In this document: positions 51,972 through 60,630 of the stretch, one piece after another
Layout of the letters: every line of letters starts with the position of its first letter
Position numbering within the stretch: position 1 is the stretch's first letter
Source of the DNA: JAEUOS01 sp965279115
GTDB taxonomy: Bacteria > Pseudomonadota > Gammaproteobacteria > Burkholderiales > JAEUOS01
Direction: 5' to 3'
DNA: 64,000 nucleotides
NCBI GenBank assembly: GCA_965279115.1
Contig: OZ257137.1
Location: 4,774,001-4,838,000 of the forward strand
Notes under the pieces: generated by a model
Database searches by the model: none
Seen by the model: only the letters and a program-made list of their open reading frames with translations
Told to the model about the DNA's origin: nothing
Program-made: the position numbers and the translations under genes

Positions 51972-52224
51972 GAGCGGATTCGGTTTAGGGAGATGGGCAG
52001 GACCATCGGGGTACCTCGTTCCCCTGCGCAAGCTGCGTTAGGGCAACCCAATTGTCGCAAGCCTCGTGCCAGGAAGTTGGTGGTGAAAGTTTTTCTAAAT
52101 CTTTGGGGTACGCGGCCGTTAAGGGGGAGTGGCCGGCCAAGCCGTCGTTGTAGCGCAGTTTCGCTGCTCGCGGCGGTTTCCGGCAAGCTGGAGCGGGGAC
52201 TCCGCGGATTGGTCTGGAGGCGGC

Positions 52225-54261
52225 ATGGCAAGAGTACTCGTGGTGGAAAGTGACGCGGCGATGCGCCGCCTGGTGACGCTGCATCTGGAGAGCGAAACCC
52301 ATGACGTGATCACTGCCGAGGATGGCGCCGAGGGCCTGCACCTGGCGCTCGAATCCGTGCCGGACCTGATCGTCTCGGATTTCGCCATGCCGCGCGTTGA
52401 CGGCATCGGCATGCTCACCGGTATCCGGGCGGATGTCCGCACCGCCGCCATTCCCTTCATCTTCCTCACCGACAGCGAGGACGACGAGCTGCGCGTCCGC
52501 TCGAAATCCCTGCGCGTGTCCGACTACCTGGTCAAGCCCTTCGACCGCGACCATCTGCTGCACGCGGTGAGCCGGCACATGCGCGCGCGCAAGGTCAGGC
52601 GCGCGCAGCCGCACACGGAAGCCGACCAGGCACCGGTGGACCACATGGCAACCATGGCGATGGCCCCGCAATATGTGGCGGCCGAGCCGTATCCGCAGAC
52701 CAATGCGGCGGAGAACAACGAACGGGTGGTCGACGGCACGGTGTCGTTCTTCGCCATCCGCGATTTCGCGCGCATCGCCGAGACGCTCGGCGACGACTTG
52801 CAGCTCGAACTCATGAACGCGTTCCAGGAGAACGTGCGCGACGTCGTCTCGCGCAATTCCGGCTGGATCGTCAAGTCCATCGATGGCGGATTCATCGCCA
52901 TGTTCGAGAACAGCGGTTCGAAGGTCGACCATGCCGAGCGCGCCATCAAGTCGGCGATCCTCTGCGTACTGGCCTTGAGCCGATTCGGCCCCTGGGTGGC
53001 CGAGCGCTTCAAGCGCCGCGACCTGCCTGCCCTGGCCGCCATCGTCGGTGTCCATTCGGGCCAGGTGTCGGTGTGCAGCCTTTCTGGCGGGCGTACCGGC
53101 GGGCGCACCGAGCGCACCATCATCGGCGATGCCGTCAACGTCGCTTCGCGACTGCAGACGCGCGCCGGCGAACTGGGCTGGGGCATCGTGTGCAGCGATG
53201 CCGTGCTGCGCCGGCTGGGGCCGCGCATCGAAGTGGGACGGCGTGGCCAGATCACAGTCAAGGGGCGCGCGAACCGGCTCGATATCGCCGAGATCACGGC
53301 GCTGCAACCCAGACCCGGGCGTGGCAACGACAAGGACGGGTTCTATGCCGGTGTCGCCGACGCGATCAGCGCCAACACCCGGCTTATCGAAGCACAGAAC
53401 TCCATCCAGACCACCGACGTGAGCGTGGCTGTGCCGCAACCGGTACCCGAGCAGCCACCGCAGGCCCCCATCACGGTGGACGGCTATCGCATCCTGCGCA
53501 AGGTCGGCGAGGGCGGGGCCGCACAGGTGTATCTCGCCGAACATCCGTCGAGCGCAACCCAGCGCGTGCTCAAGCTGGTGCCGCTGGACGGCGGTGAAGA
53601 CGGCGGCATGGTCAAGCGTTTCGTGCAGGAGTATTCGTTGCTGATGCAGATCACCCACCCCAACGTGGCGCGGGTGTACCAGCATGGTCATGAAGGCAGC
53701 CATGCCTACATGGCGATGGAATACTTTTCCGGCGGCGACCTGCGCGGCCTGATGCGCAAGGGCTGCGCGCCGGAAGCGGCAGTGGCGGCACTGGTGCAGG
53801 TGGCCGGCGGATTGGCTGCCGTTCACAAGACCGGCGTGGTGCATCGCGACCTCAAGCCGGACAACATCATGATCCGCGCCGACGGCAGCCTGGCGATCGC
53901 CGACTTCGGCATTGCCAAGCGGGTGGGCGACGTGCATGGCCCTACACGGCACGGTGACGTCATGGGCACGCCCTACTACCTGTCGCCGGAACAGGCGCTG
54001 GGACTGCAGGCGGACCACCGCGCCGACATCTACAGCCTGGGCGTGATGTTCTACGAGATGCTCGCCGCAAGGCGCGCCTATACCGCAGATACGGCCATGG
54101 GCCTCCTGCACCAGCATGCCCACAGCCCGGTGCCCATGCTCGAAGGCGCGCTGCTGCGCTACCAGCCGCTGATCGAGCGCATGATGTGCAAGCAGGTCGA
54201 GGGGCGTTTCGCCGACGCGGACGGGATTGTCGAATTCGCCCGCGCCTGCGGGTTCGTCTGA
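52225..54261 (+). CDS. Receiver - degenerate class III nucleotide cyclase - Ser/Thr kinase fusion protein
   Basis: 678 aa from ATG 52225, with GGAGG at 52216-52220. Residues 1-118 form a response-regulator receiver (Asp52 in SDFAMP; Lys104 in LVKPF). Residues ~165-360 form a class III nucleotide-cyclase-like domain: VSFFAIRDFARIAE, KSIDGGFIAMF and GDAVNVASRLQ. One of the two metal-binding Asp positions appears to be Ala177, the other Asp220 is kept, as are Asn305 and Arg309. Residues 420-678 are a complete Hanks-type kinase: G-x-G-x-x-G at 428-433, Lys450, HRDLKPDN (540-547), DFG (560-562) and GTPYYLSPE (581-589). No membrane segment is seen. The unit could receive a phosphate signal and set kinase output through a regulatory, non-catalytic cyclase domain. 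Confidence 0.88.
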   Translation: MARVLVVESDAAMRRLVTLHLESETHDVITAEDGAEGLHLALESVPDLIVSDFAMPRVDGIGMLTGIRADVRTAAIPFIFLTDSEDDELRVRSKSLRVSDYLVKPFDRDHLLHAVSRHMRARKVRRAQPHTEADQAPVDHMATMAMAPQYVAAEPYPQTNAAENNERVVDGTVSFFAIRDFARIAETLGDDLQLELMNAFQENVRDVVSRNSGWIVKSIDGGFIAMFENSGSKVDHAERAIKSAILCVLALSRFGPWVAERFKRRDLPALAAIVGVHSGQVSVCSLSGGRTGGRTERTIIGDAVNVASRLQTRAGELGWGIVCSDAVLRRLGPRIEVGRRGQITVKGRANRLDIAEITALQPRPGRGNDKDGFYAGVADAISANTRLIEAQNSIQTTDVSVAVPQPVPEQPPQAPITVDGYRILRKVGEGGAAQVYLAEHPSSATQRVLKLVPLDGGEDGGMVKRFVQEYSLLMQITHPNVARVYQHGHEGSHAYMAMEYFSGGDLRGLMRKGCAPEAAVAALVQVAGGLAAVHKTGVVHRDLKPDNIMIRADGSLAIADFGIAKRVGDVHGPTRHGDVMGTPYYLSPEQALGLQADHRADIYSLGVMFYEMLAARRAYTADTAMGLLHQHAHSPVPMLEGALLRYQPLIERMMCKQVEGRFADADGIVEFARACGFV

Positions 54262-54295
54262 CGCAAGCGGGCCGGGTCGACTTCGCGGGCGCGAC

Positions 54296-56008
54296 TCAAG
54301 CGGGCAATGCAACGCCGGCGACGTGATGGGCGGCGACGTAGCCGAAGGTCATCGCAGGGCCCAGGGTGATGCCGCCGCTTGGATAGTGGCCGCCCATCAC
54401 GCTGGACATGTCGTTGCCCGCTGCGTAAAGGCCAGGCAGGGGCGCGCCGCTGGCGCCCAGTACCCGGGCCGAGGCATCGCATTTGAGGCCCGCAAAGGTG
54501 CCCAGGCTGCCCGGTACTACCTTGACCGCGTAGTAAGGACCCCGCTCAAGCGGCGCGACACAAGGATTGGGCAGGTTCGCGGCATCGCCCTGGATGCGGT
54601 TGTAAGCGGTGTCGCCGCGCCCGAACTCCGGGTCGTGACCGGCGCGTGCGTCGTGGTTGAAGCGGGCAATGGTGTCGCGCAGGACCGTTGGGTCGATGCC
54701 GCATGATCGCGCCAGGCTTTCGGGCGAATCGCCCTTGCGCAAATAGCCGCTGTCGACCAGCCGGCCGAGCGGAAATGGGGCCGGCTTGGCGAAGCCCAGG
54801 CCGTAGCGGCGGATGAAGCGATGGTCGCAAACCAGCCAGGCTTGCACCGCTTCGCCCGGCGCAAGCGCGGCGTACAGGGCGGACATGAAGTCGTAATACG
54901 AGCCGGCTTCGTTGACAAAGCGCCGGCCGTGCCGGGTCACCGCGATCAGGCCGGGCTTGCCGCGCTCGATCAGGTGCGGGAAATGGCCAACCGATCCGTC
55001 ATCCCGGGGTACCAGCGACACCGGTGCCCAGGCCCCCGCGGCTGCGAGACCCTGATCGACAGTGCCGCCCGCGGCTTCGCCGAGCCTGAGCCCCTCACCG
55101 GTATTCGAAGGCGGGGCCGCCGACTTGTGCTCCGTGCCGTTGGGTGCGTGGGCGAAGAGCTGCGCCTTGCGCAGGTCGTCGTGCGGGAAGCCGCCGCAGG
55201 CCAGCACCACGCCACGCCGGGCGCGCAGTATGACCTCGCCATTCGCGCTGGCGATCACCGCGCCGTCGATGCGTCCGTCGCTGCGGGTCAGCTGCTTGAC
55301 CCTGTGGCCGACGCGCAGGTGCACACCGAGGTCGGCGGCCGACTTGAGCAGGCGCGCCACCAGGGCGTTGCCGCCCACCAGGTGCATGCCGCGCCCATGC
55401 AGCGCAACATCGCGGGCATGCCGGGCCAGGCGCCCGGCCACGTGCAGGAATGAGGGCCAGGAACGGGTGGCATTGAGAAAATGCCGCAGGTCGGCACCGG
55501 CCGCGATGCCCATCCCCCATGGCGAGGCGATGTCCAGCGGTTCGCGCAGCTGGCGCATCAGCGGGCCGAGTTGCCGCGCGTCAAACGGGGCGGCGCATAC
55601 CGAGCGTCCCCCGGTGACAGCGCCCGGGCTGCCGCCGTGAAAATCCGGGATCAGGTTGCCATCGATGAACTGCAGGGCGGTTTTGGCCGCGAAGAACTCG
55701 ACCATGCGCGCTCCGTTGGCCAGGAAGGCCTCGACGCGCTCTTGATCGTAGTGGGTCCCCAGCTCATGGCGCAGGTAGGTGCGTGGCGCCTGCGGATCTT
55801 CGTCGATGCCGGCGGCCAGGGCCAGCGGATTGCGGGGTATCCACATCCAGCCGCCCGACCACGCGGTGGTGCCGCCAAACTGCGCCTCCTTTTCGGCCAC
55901 GACGACTTTCAGACCCAGTGTCGCCGCCGTGACCGCCGTCGAAAGCGCGCCCGCGCCCGAACCCGCGACGAGCAGGTCGCATTCAAGGGTGGGCGCGGAT
56001 GGGTTCAT
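54296..56008 (-). CDS. FAD-dependent dehydrogenase, fumarate reductase/ketosteroid-dehydrogenase-like
   Basis: 570 aa. The dinucleotide-binding GSGAGALSTAVTAATLGLKVVVAEKE is at residues 16-41, with AQFGGTTAWSGG next. The C-terminal FAD closure is PGLYAAGNDMSSVMGGHYPSGGITLGPAMTFGY. Together these mark the fumarate-reductase flavoprotein superfamily, including 3-ketosteroid 1-dehydrogenases. No heme or other redox domain is attached. A similar protein follows the AroE-like gene in this cluster, so two paralogous dehydrogenases act in the pathway. Substrate inferred as a cyclic or unsaturated acid; not provable here. Confidence 0.9.
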   Translation of the reverse strand: MNPSAPTLECDLLVAGSGAGALSTAVTAATLGLKVVVAEKEAQFGGTTAWSGGWMWIPRNPLALAAGIDEDPQAPRTYLRHELGTHYDQERVEAFLANGARMVEFFAAKTALQFIDGNLIPDFHGGSPGAVTGGRSVCAAPFDARQLGPLMRQLREPLDIASPWGMGIAAGADLRHFLNATRSWPSFLHVAGRLARHARDVALHGRGMHLVGGNALVARLLKSAADLGVHLRVGHRVKQLTRSDGRIDGAVIASANGEVILRARRGVVLACGGFPHDDLRKAQLFAHAPNGTEHKSAAPPSNTGEGLRLGEAAGGTVDQGLAAAGAWAPVSLVPRDDGSVGHFPHLIERGKPGLIAVTRHGRRFVNEAGSYYDFMSALYAALAPGEAVQAWLVCDHRFIRRYGLGFAKPAPFPLGRLVDSGYLRKGDSPESLARSCGIDPTVLRDTIARFNHDARAGHDPEFGRGDTAYNRIQGDAANLPNPCVAPLERGPYYAVKVVPGSLGTFAGLKCDASARVLGASGAPLPGLYAAGNDMSSVMGGHYPSGGITLGPAMTFGYVAAHHVAGVALPA

Positions 56009-56036
56009 GTGCTTGTCGCGATATTTGCCAGGGGGC

Positions 56037-56849
56037 TCATTGCGCCAGCGGGCCGGCTTCGAGCAGGAAGTCGACCATCAGTCGCGACACGGCGTTGAAC
56101 ATGCCCACGCCGGTCTGGGTGGCGCAGCCCGCCGCGCGCGCTGCTGCCAGCAGCGGGGTGATCTCGGGCACGGTGATGACGTCGCCCACGAACATGGCGC
56201 GGGACAGCCTGGCCGCGTCCACCGGCAGCGGGTCGCCCGTGCGCATGCCCGCGGGGGTGGCATTGACCACGATGTCGCAACCCGCGGGATCGGCGTCGCC
56301 CGCCCGAACCCGGCCGGCGTGACGTGTCTGCAGGCGGTCGACCAGGGCGTCGCGGCGGCCGGCGTCCCCGTCGTGAATGGCGAGGCTGGCCACGCCCGCG
56401 TCCAGCAGGGCCAGGGCGATTGCCGACCCGGCGCCGCCGGCGCCCGCCAGCAAGGCGCGCCTGCCCTCGGGCGCGCCGCCGGCTTCGCGCATGGCCGCCA
56501 CAAAACCGAGGCCGTCGACCATGTCGCCGTGCCAGCTGCCATCGGGATTGCGGCGCATCACGTTGACCGCCCCGAGCAGATTGGCGCGGTCGGTCGCGCT
56601 GGCGCAGGCCGCATGGGCGGCGAACTTGTGCGGCACGGTGGCGATCAATCCGTCGAAATTGCGCGCTGCCGTGGCCCCACGCAGGAAAGTGTCCAGGTCC
56701 TGCGGCGCCACATGCGCGGGTATGACCACACAGTCGCGGCCACGCTGGTTCAGTGCGCGGGTGACGCCGGCGGGCGACTTCACCTGTGCGATCGGGTCGC
56801 CGAAAATGGCGATCACGCGGGTGGCGCCTGTGAGTTGCAGTTGGTTCAT
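56037..56849 (-). CDS. Shikimate dehydrogenase-like protein (AroE family)
   Basis: 270 aa from ATG 56849. The N-terminal IAIFGDPIAQVKSPAGVTRAL follows the AroE pattern, but the shikimate-binding S-x-S is replaced (QVKSP). IATVPHK keeps the catalytic Lys, GDMVDGLGF the conserved Asp, and LLAGAGGAGSAIALALL the NADP site. The C-terminal VNATPAGMRTGDPLPVD is typical. It sits between two FAD dehydrogenase genes with gaps of 28 and 7 bases, so it is probably a quinate/shikimate or related hydroxy-acid catabolic enzyme rather than the biosynthetic AroE. Confidence 0.85.
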   Translation of the reverse strand: MNQLQLTGATRVIAIFGDPIAQVKSPAGVTRALNQRGRDCVVIPAHVAPQDLDTFLRGATAARNFDGLIATVPHKFAAHAACASATDRANLLGAVNVMRRNPDGSWHGDMVDGLGFVAAMREAGGAPEGRRALLAGAGGAGSAIALALLDAGVASLAIHDGDAGRRDALVDRLQTRHAGRVRAGDADPAGCDIVVNATPAGMRTGDPLPVDAARLSRAMFVGDVITVPEITPLLAAARAAGCATQTGVGMFNAVSRLMVDFLLEAGPLAQ

Positions 56850-56856
56850 GCGCGGT

Positions 56857-58617
56857 TCAAGGGGTTTGCATCGTGCTCTTGCTGATGGACTGCAGCGCGC
56901 GGCGCGCCGCATGGCGCCCCGCGATGTAGCCGAACACCAGCCCGGGGCCGAGCGTGATGCCGGGGGCCGTATAGACCCCGCCCATCACCGAATGCAGGTC
57001 GGCACCGGCGGCGTACAGGCCGGGAATCGGTTGTTCCTCTGCATCAAGCACGCGCGCGTGCTCGTCGCCGGCCAGGCCGGTGGCGGCGCCGATGTCACCG
57101 GGATACAGGCGCAGGGCATAGAAGGGCGCGCTGCGGATCGGCCCCAGGCAGGGGTTCGGCCCCGGCCAGGCCGCATCGCCGTTGTGGCGCTGGTAGGCGG
57201 TGGTGCCGCGCTGGAAATCGGCGTCCACGCCGGTTTCGGCGTAGCTGTTCATGGCGGCGACGCTCTGCGCCAACCCGGTCGCATCGATGCCGAGTTTGGC
57301 TGCAAGTTCCGGCAGCGTGTCCGCGCGTGTCAGGTAGCCATCGGCCAGGAAGGGTTCGAGCCCCTTGCCGCCGGGGCGCACCATGCCCATGCCGTAGCGC
57401 TCCAGCGCCGCGGCGTCGCCTATCATGAAGGCCGGAATCGCCGGCACGCGCTTGTGTTCCTCCTGCATGGCCAGTGCGAACAGGTGGTATGAGGTGCTTT
57501 CATTGACGAAGCGGCGGCCCGCCTGGTTGACGGTCATCATGCCGGGCTTGCCGCGGTCCATCACGAAGTGCGGGAACACCGCCTGGCTGCCGTCCGCGCG
57601 CTTGCGCACCGACACCGGCGCCCAGAAGGAGTTCGACATCGCGCCCTCGGCGTAGTGCGCGCCGGCCGCACGTGCCAGTTGTTGCGCCTGCCCGGTGTGG
57701 CCGGGCGCTCCCGGGCACCAGTCGGGGTCGGTGCCCGGCAGCATGCTGTTTCGCAACAGCGGATGGCGATTGAAGCCGCCGCTGGCCAGAATCACGCCTC
57801 CCTTCACCTCTACGCTGCGTACGACATCGTCCTGCTTCAGGCGCACCGATGCGATACCGGCCTCGTCGCGCTCCATCCCTTCGAGCGCGGTGGCGAGGAC
57901 GATGTCGACGTTATCGCGTTTGGCGAGCGACAGCAGCAGCCTGCCGGTCAGTGCGTTGCCCATCACCAGCCGCGTGCCGCGCGGCCAGGTGAGCCGGTCC
58001 ATCGCATGCCGTGCCAGCAGTCTCAGGCCGTGCCGCAGCGAAGCGAAAGAGCGTGTCATGCGCAGCAGGTGAAAGATGTCGTTGCGGTCGACCATCATCC
58101 CGCCTAACACCGTGAATTCCGGAATCGGCGGGCGCAGGATCGCGAACAGCGGGCCCAGCAGGCGGCCGTCGAAGGGCAGGGGCTCCAGCGCCCGGCCCTT
58201 GAGGACGGACCCTTCCAGTTCGGACAGGTAGTCCGGATGCAGGGGATAGGCGCGGAACTTCAGGTCCGAATGGGCTTCGATGAAGTCGATCGCCCGCGGC
58301 CCGTTTTCCAGCAGCGCGCGGCGCAGGACTGCGGCGCTGCGTTCGCCAATGGCACGGGTGAGGAAAGCCTCCGCGGTCTCGATGGAGTCAGCCTGGCCGA
58401 CATCGGCGGTATGGCGGGTGCCCGGCACCCAGGTGGTACCGGCGGACATGGCCGAGGTGCCGCCTGCCAATGGCGTGCTTTCGACCAGCAGGACCCGTGC
58501 GCCTTCCACGGCCGCGCACAGCGCGGCTCCCATGCCGGCGGCGCCGGCGCCGACGACAACCACGTCGTAGGCGCACTGCCGCTCCGGCAGGGATGAAAGC
58601 TTCACGGGGTCGCGCAT
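56857..58617 (-). CDS. FAD-dependent dehydrogenase, fumarate reductase/ketosteroid-dehydrogenase-like
   Basis: 586 aa from ATG 58617. VVVVGAGAAGMGAALCAAVEGARVLLVE is the FAD-binding Rossmann motif at residues 19-46, followed by PLAGGTSAMSAGTTWVPG. The C-terminal IPGLYAAGADLHSVMGGVYTAPGITLGPGLVFGY closes the FAD domain. It is the first gene of a three-gene operon with the AroE-like protein and a second flavoprotein. The two flavoproteins share architecture but differ in loops, so they probably act at different steps. Substrate unknown. Confidence 0.9.
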   Translation of the reverse strand: MRDPVKLSSLPERQCAYDVVVVGAGAAGMGAALCAAVEGARVLLVESTPLAGGTSAMSAGTTWVPGTRHTADVGQADSIETAEAFLTRAIGERSAAVLRRALLENGPRAIDFIEAHSDLKFRAYPLHPDYLSELEGSVLKGRALEPLPFDGRLLGPLFAILRPPIPEFTVLGGMMVDRNDIFHLLRMTRSFASLRHGLRLLARHAMDRLTWPRGTRLVMGNALTGRLLLSLAKRDNVDIVLATALEGMERDEAGIASVRLKQDDVVRSVEVKGGVILASGGFNRHPLLRNSMLPGTDPDWCPGAPGHTGQAQQLARAAGAHYAEGAMSNSFWAPVSVRKRADGSQAVFPHFVMDRGKPGMMTVNQAGRRFVNESTSYHLFALAMQEEHKRVPAIPAFMIGDAAALERYGMGMVRPGGKGLEPFLADGYLTRADTLPELAAKLGIDATGLAQSVAAMNSYAETGVDADFQRGTTAYQRHNGDAAWPGPNPCLGPIRSAPFYALRLYPGDIGAATGLAGDEHARVLDAEEQPIPGLYAAGADLHSVMGGVYTAPGITLGPGLVFGYIAGRHAARRALQSISKSTMQTP

Positions 58618-58819
58618 GGGCCGGGCAATCTCGCCGGGAATTGAATTTCTGGAATTGTATTCCAGTTTCAGTTGCGCGTTGGAAAACCGAGCAAGGGAGG
58701 GGCGTGCCGTGGCGTGCGCTGCGCCTGGCCAACCGGCGCGCCGCGTGCACAAGCGCCAACGGCCGGCGGGTGCCGGCCATTCATCAGGACATTGGCGCCG
58801 GTGGCGCCGCTGCGGCGGC

Positions 58820-59059
58820 CTACTTCAGAACCGGCTGGCTTGCAAGGCTGGTGCGCGCCTTCAGCTTGGCTTGCGCCTCGGCCTTGTTCATGGCCGAAAC
58901 CTTGCGGCCGAACGCCTCGCGCTCTTCCTTGCTCTTCTGGGCGGCCTTGATGCTGGCGATGCAACGCCAGCGCTTGCCGCTCTTGGAGACGACCAGGCGC
59001 ATTTCCTCGCGAGGATGTTGGGTATGGCAGTGATAGCAGTAGACGGTACCGGAGGACAT
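58820..59059 (-). CDS. Small CxxC protein, 79 aa
   Basis: From ATG 59059, the product has CYHCH (residues 8-12) and a lone later Cys (RWRCIAS), followed by a long charged helix rich in Lys/Glu/Ala (AAQKSKEEREAFGRKVSAMNKAEAQAKLKA). The metal-binding CxxCxxH start resembles a minimal zinc ribbon, and the helix could be a coiled coil. Family unknown. A longer in-frame version starting at 59155 is possible but shows no conserved extra sequence. It stands alone before a long intergenic stretch. Confidence 0.6.
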   Translation of the reverse strand: MSSGTVYCYHCHTQHPREEMRLVVSKSGKRWRCIASIKAAQKSKEEREAFGRKVSAMNKAEAQAKLKARTSLASQPVLK

Positions 59060-59471
59060 GTGAAGGCGTGAGCTTTGGTCTGGTGACGGGCTGGTGAGCG
59101 CTTCTTGTCTGGAGGCTGACACCGGGATTGCCGGTGATTGAATCCTCTCCAACATGACTCCCGGCCGGCAACCTGGCCGCGGGTTGGCGTTCAGGTGGGG
59201 CGGGGCGGCAAAAGCAGGCAGATTATACCGCAGATGCCACTTTGTGGCGTGAGGCGGCGGTCCCGCATTCGCGATCGCCGCCGCGTTGCATTCCTGCGCA
59301 AGTCAATGCGTGCCTTTTCGCCTTTCACAGGGCATACTTCGCGAGGCGGCGCAGTTGGAATCAATACCATCGGCTCCGTTGATTGAAAACGCGCGGCCGG
59401 ATGGAATTGCCATGCGGCCGCATAAAACGACAGCGCGCATTGATGCGCGTGAACCCCGCCAGGAGGAGTAC
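59060..59471. other. 412-bp non-coding stretch between the CxxC and amidohydrolase genes
   Basis: No convincing gene. It contains an AT-richer stretch near 59219-59226 (GATTATAC) and a small stem GCCAC-TTT-GTGGC at 59236-59248, and ends with the strong Shine-Dalgarno AGGAGGAG at 59461-59468. It probably holds divergent promoters; no operator symmetry was recognised. Confidence 0.4.
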
Positions 59472-60554
59472 ATGTTTGGTTTGGAAGGAAGGATTTCGTC
59501 CATTTGTGGTTGCCCGGTGCAGTCATCCGGGCTTGCCGATCCGGGACGGCGTACTTTTGTCGCCGGTGCGGCCGCCATGGGCGCGCTGGCCGCCAGCGGC
59601 TGCGCGACCACGCAAGGCGCCGGTCCGCATCGTATCGACGTGCATCATCACATTTCGCCACCGGCCTGGGTCACCGCGCTCAAGGCCGCCAAGCTGGATT
59701 CGCCGCCGGTCAACAACTGGACCCCGCAAAAGTCGATCGAGGATCTCGATCGCGGCGGCGTTGCCACCGCGATCACCTCGCCGACCCTGCCCGCCGCCGG
59801 CTTCCTCAATGCCGCCGACGCGGCGCGTGTGACGCGCGCCTCCAACGAGTACGCACGCAAGCTGGCGGACGAGTCCAAGGGGCGTTTTCGCATGTTCGCC
59901 ATGCTGCCGATGCCGCATGTGGACGAGACGCTCAAGGAGATCGCCTATGCGATGGATGTGCTCAAGGCCGATGGCGTCGCCTTCATGACCAGCTACGGCA
60001 ACAAATACCTGGGTGACGCGTCCTTCGCCCCGGTGATGGACGAACTGCATCGCCGCAAGGCCACCGCCTACACCCACCCGAACGACCCTGCATGCTGCGT
60101 CAACACCGGCAGCGGCATCGCACCGGTGATCATCGAGTACGGCACCGATACCACTCGCACCATCGCCAGCCTGGTGTTTTCCGGCACGGCGCGGCGCTGC
60201 AAGGACATCAACTTCATCTTCTCGCACGCCGGTGGCACGATCAGCGCGGTGACGGAACGATTCCTCGTTCAGATGAATCGTCCGCCCTATGCGCGTCCGG
60301 GTTTCGATGCAGATCGAGTGCTCTCCGAACTGCGCCAGTTCTACTACGACACCGCGCAGGCATCCAACCCGATTGCGATGGCATCGCTGACCAAGTTCAT
60401 CCCGGTGTCAAACATTGTCTACGGCACCGACTACCCCTATCGGACGGCAGCAGAACACACCAAGGGCCTGGCGGAGGTTTTCAGTGGCGCCGACCTGCGC
60501 GCCATCGAACGGGAGAACGCCCTGCGCATCCTGCCGCGCATGCGCGGCGCCTGA
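59472..60554 (+). CDS. Amidohydrolase family 2 protein with Tat/lipoprotein-like signal
   Basis: 360 aa from ATG 59472, supported by AGGAGGAG. The N-terminus carries RRTFVAGAAAMGALAASGC, a twin-arginine motif followed by a lipobox-like LAASGC, so it is likely exported folded and lipid-anchored. The metal motif is IDVHHHISP, then AYTHPN, FIFSHAGGT and VYGTDYPY with the catalytic Asp. This is the ACMSD-like amidohydrolase-2 family, the same as 16625-17575 but exported. It is followed by a strong terminator. Substrate unknown. Confidence 0.88.
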   Translation: MFGLEGRISSICGCPVQSSGLADPGRRTFVAGAAAMGALAASGCATTQGAGPHRIDVHHHISPPAWVTALKAAKLDSPPVNNWTPQKSIEDLDRGGVATAITSPTLPAAGFLNAADAARVTRASNEYARKLADESKGRFRMFAMLPMPHVDETLKEIAYAMDVLKADGVAFMTSYGNKYLGDASFAPVMDELHRRKATAYTHPNDPACCVNTGSGIAPVIIEYGTDTTRTIASLVFSGTARRCKDINFIFSHAGGTISAVTERFLVQMNRPPYARPGFDADRVLSELRQFYYDTAQASNPIAMASLTKFIPVSNIVYGTDYPYRTAAEHTKGLAEVFSGADLRAIERENALRILPRMRGA

Positions 60555-60572
60555 GCCATCCACTCCAGTTGC

Positions 60573-60600
60573 AAACGTGGCGCCTGCGGGCGCCACGTTT
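60573..60600 (+). terminator. Rho-independent terminator after the amidohydrolase gene
   Basis: AAACGTGGCGCC-TGCG-GGCGCCACGTTT is a perfect 12-bp stem with a tetraloop, followed by GTTTCC, 19 bases after the stop codon. Confidence 0.8.
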
Positions 60601-60630
60601 GTTTCCGAACCCTCACTGTGCGGGGCAGCC

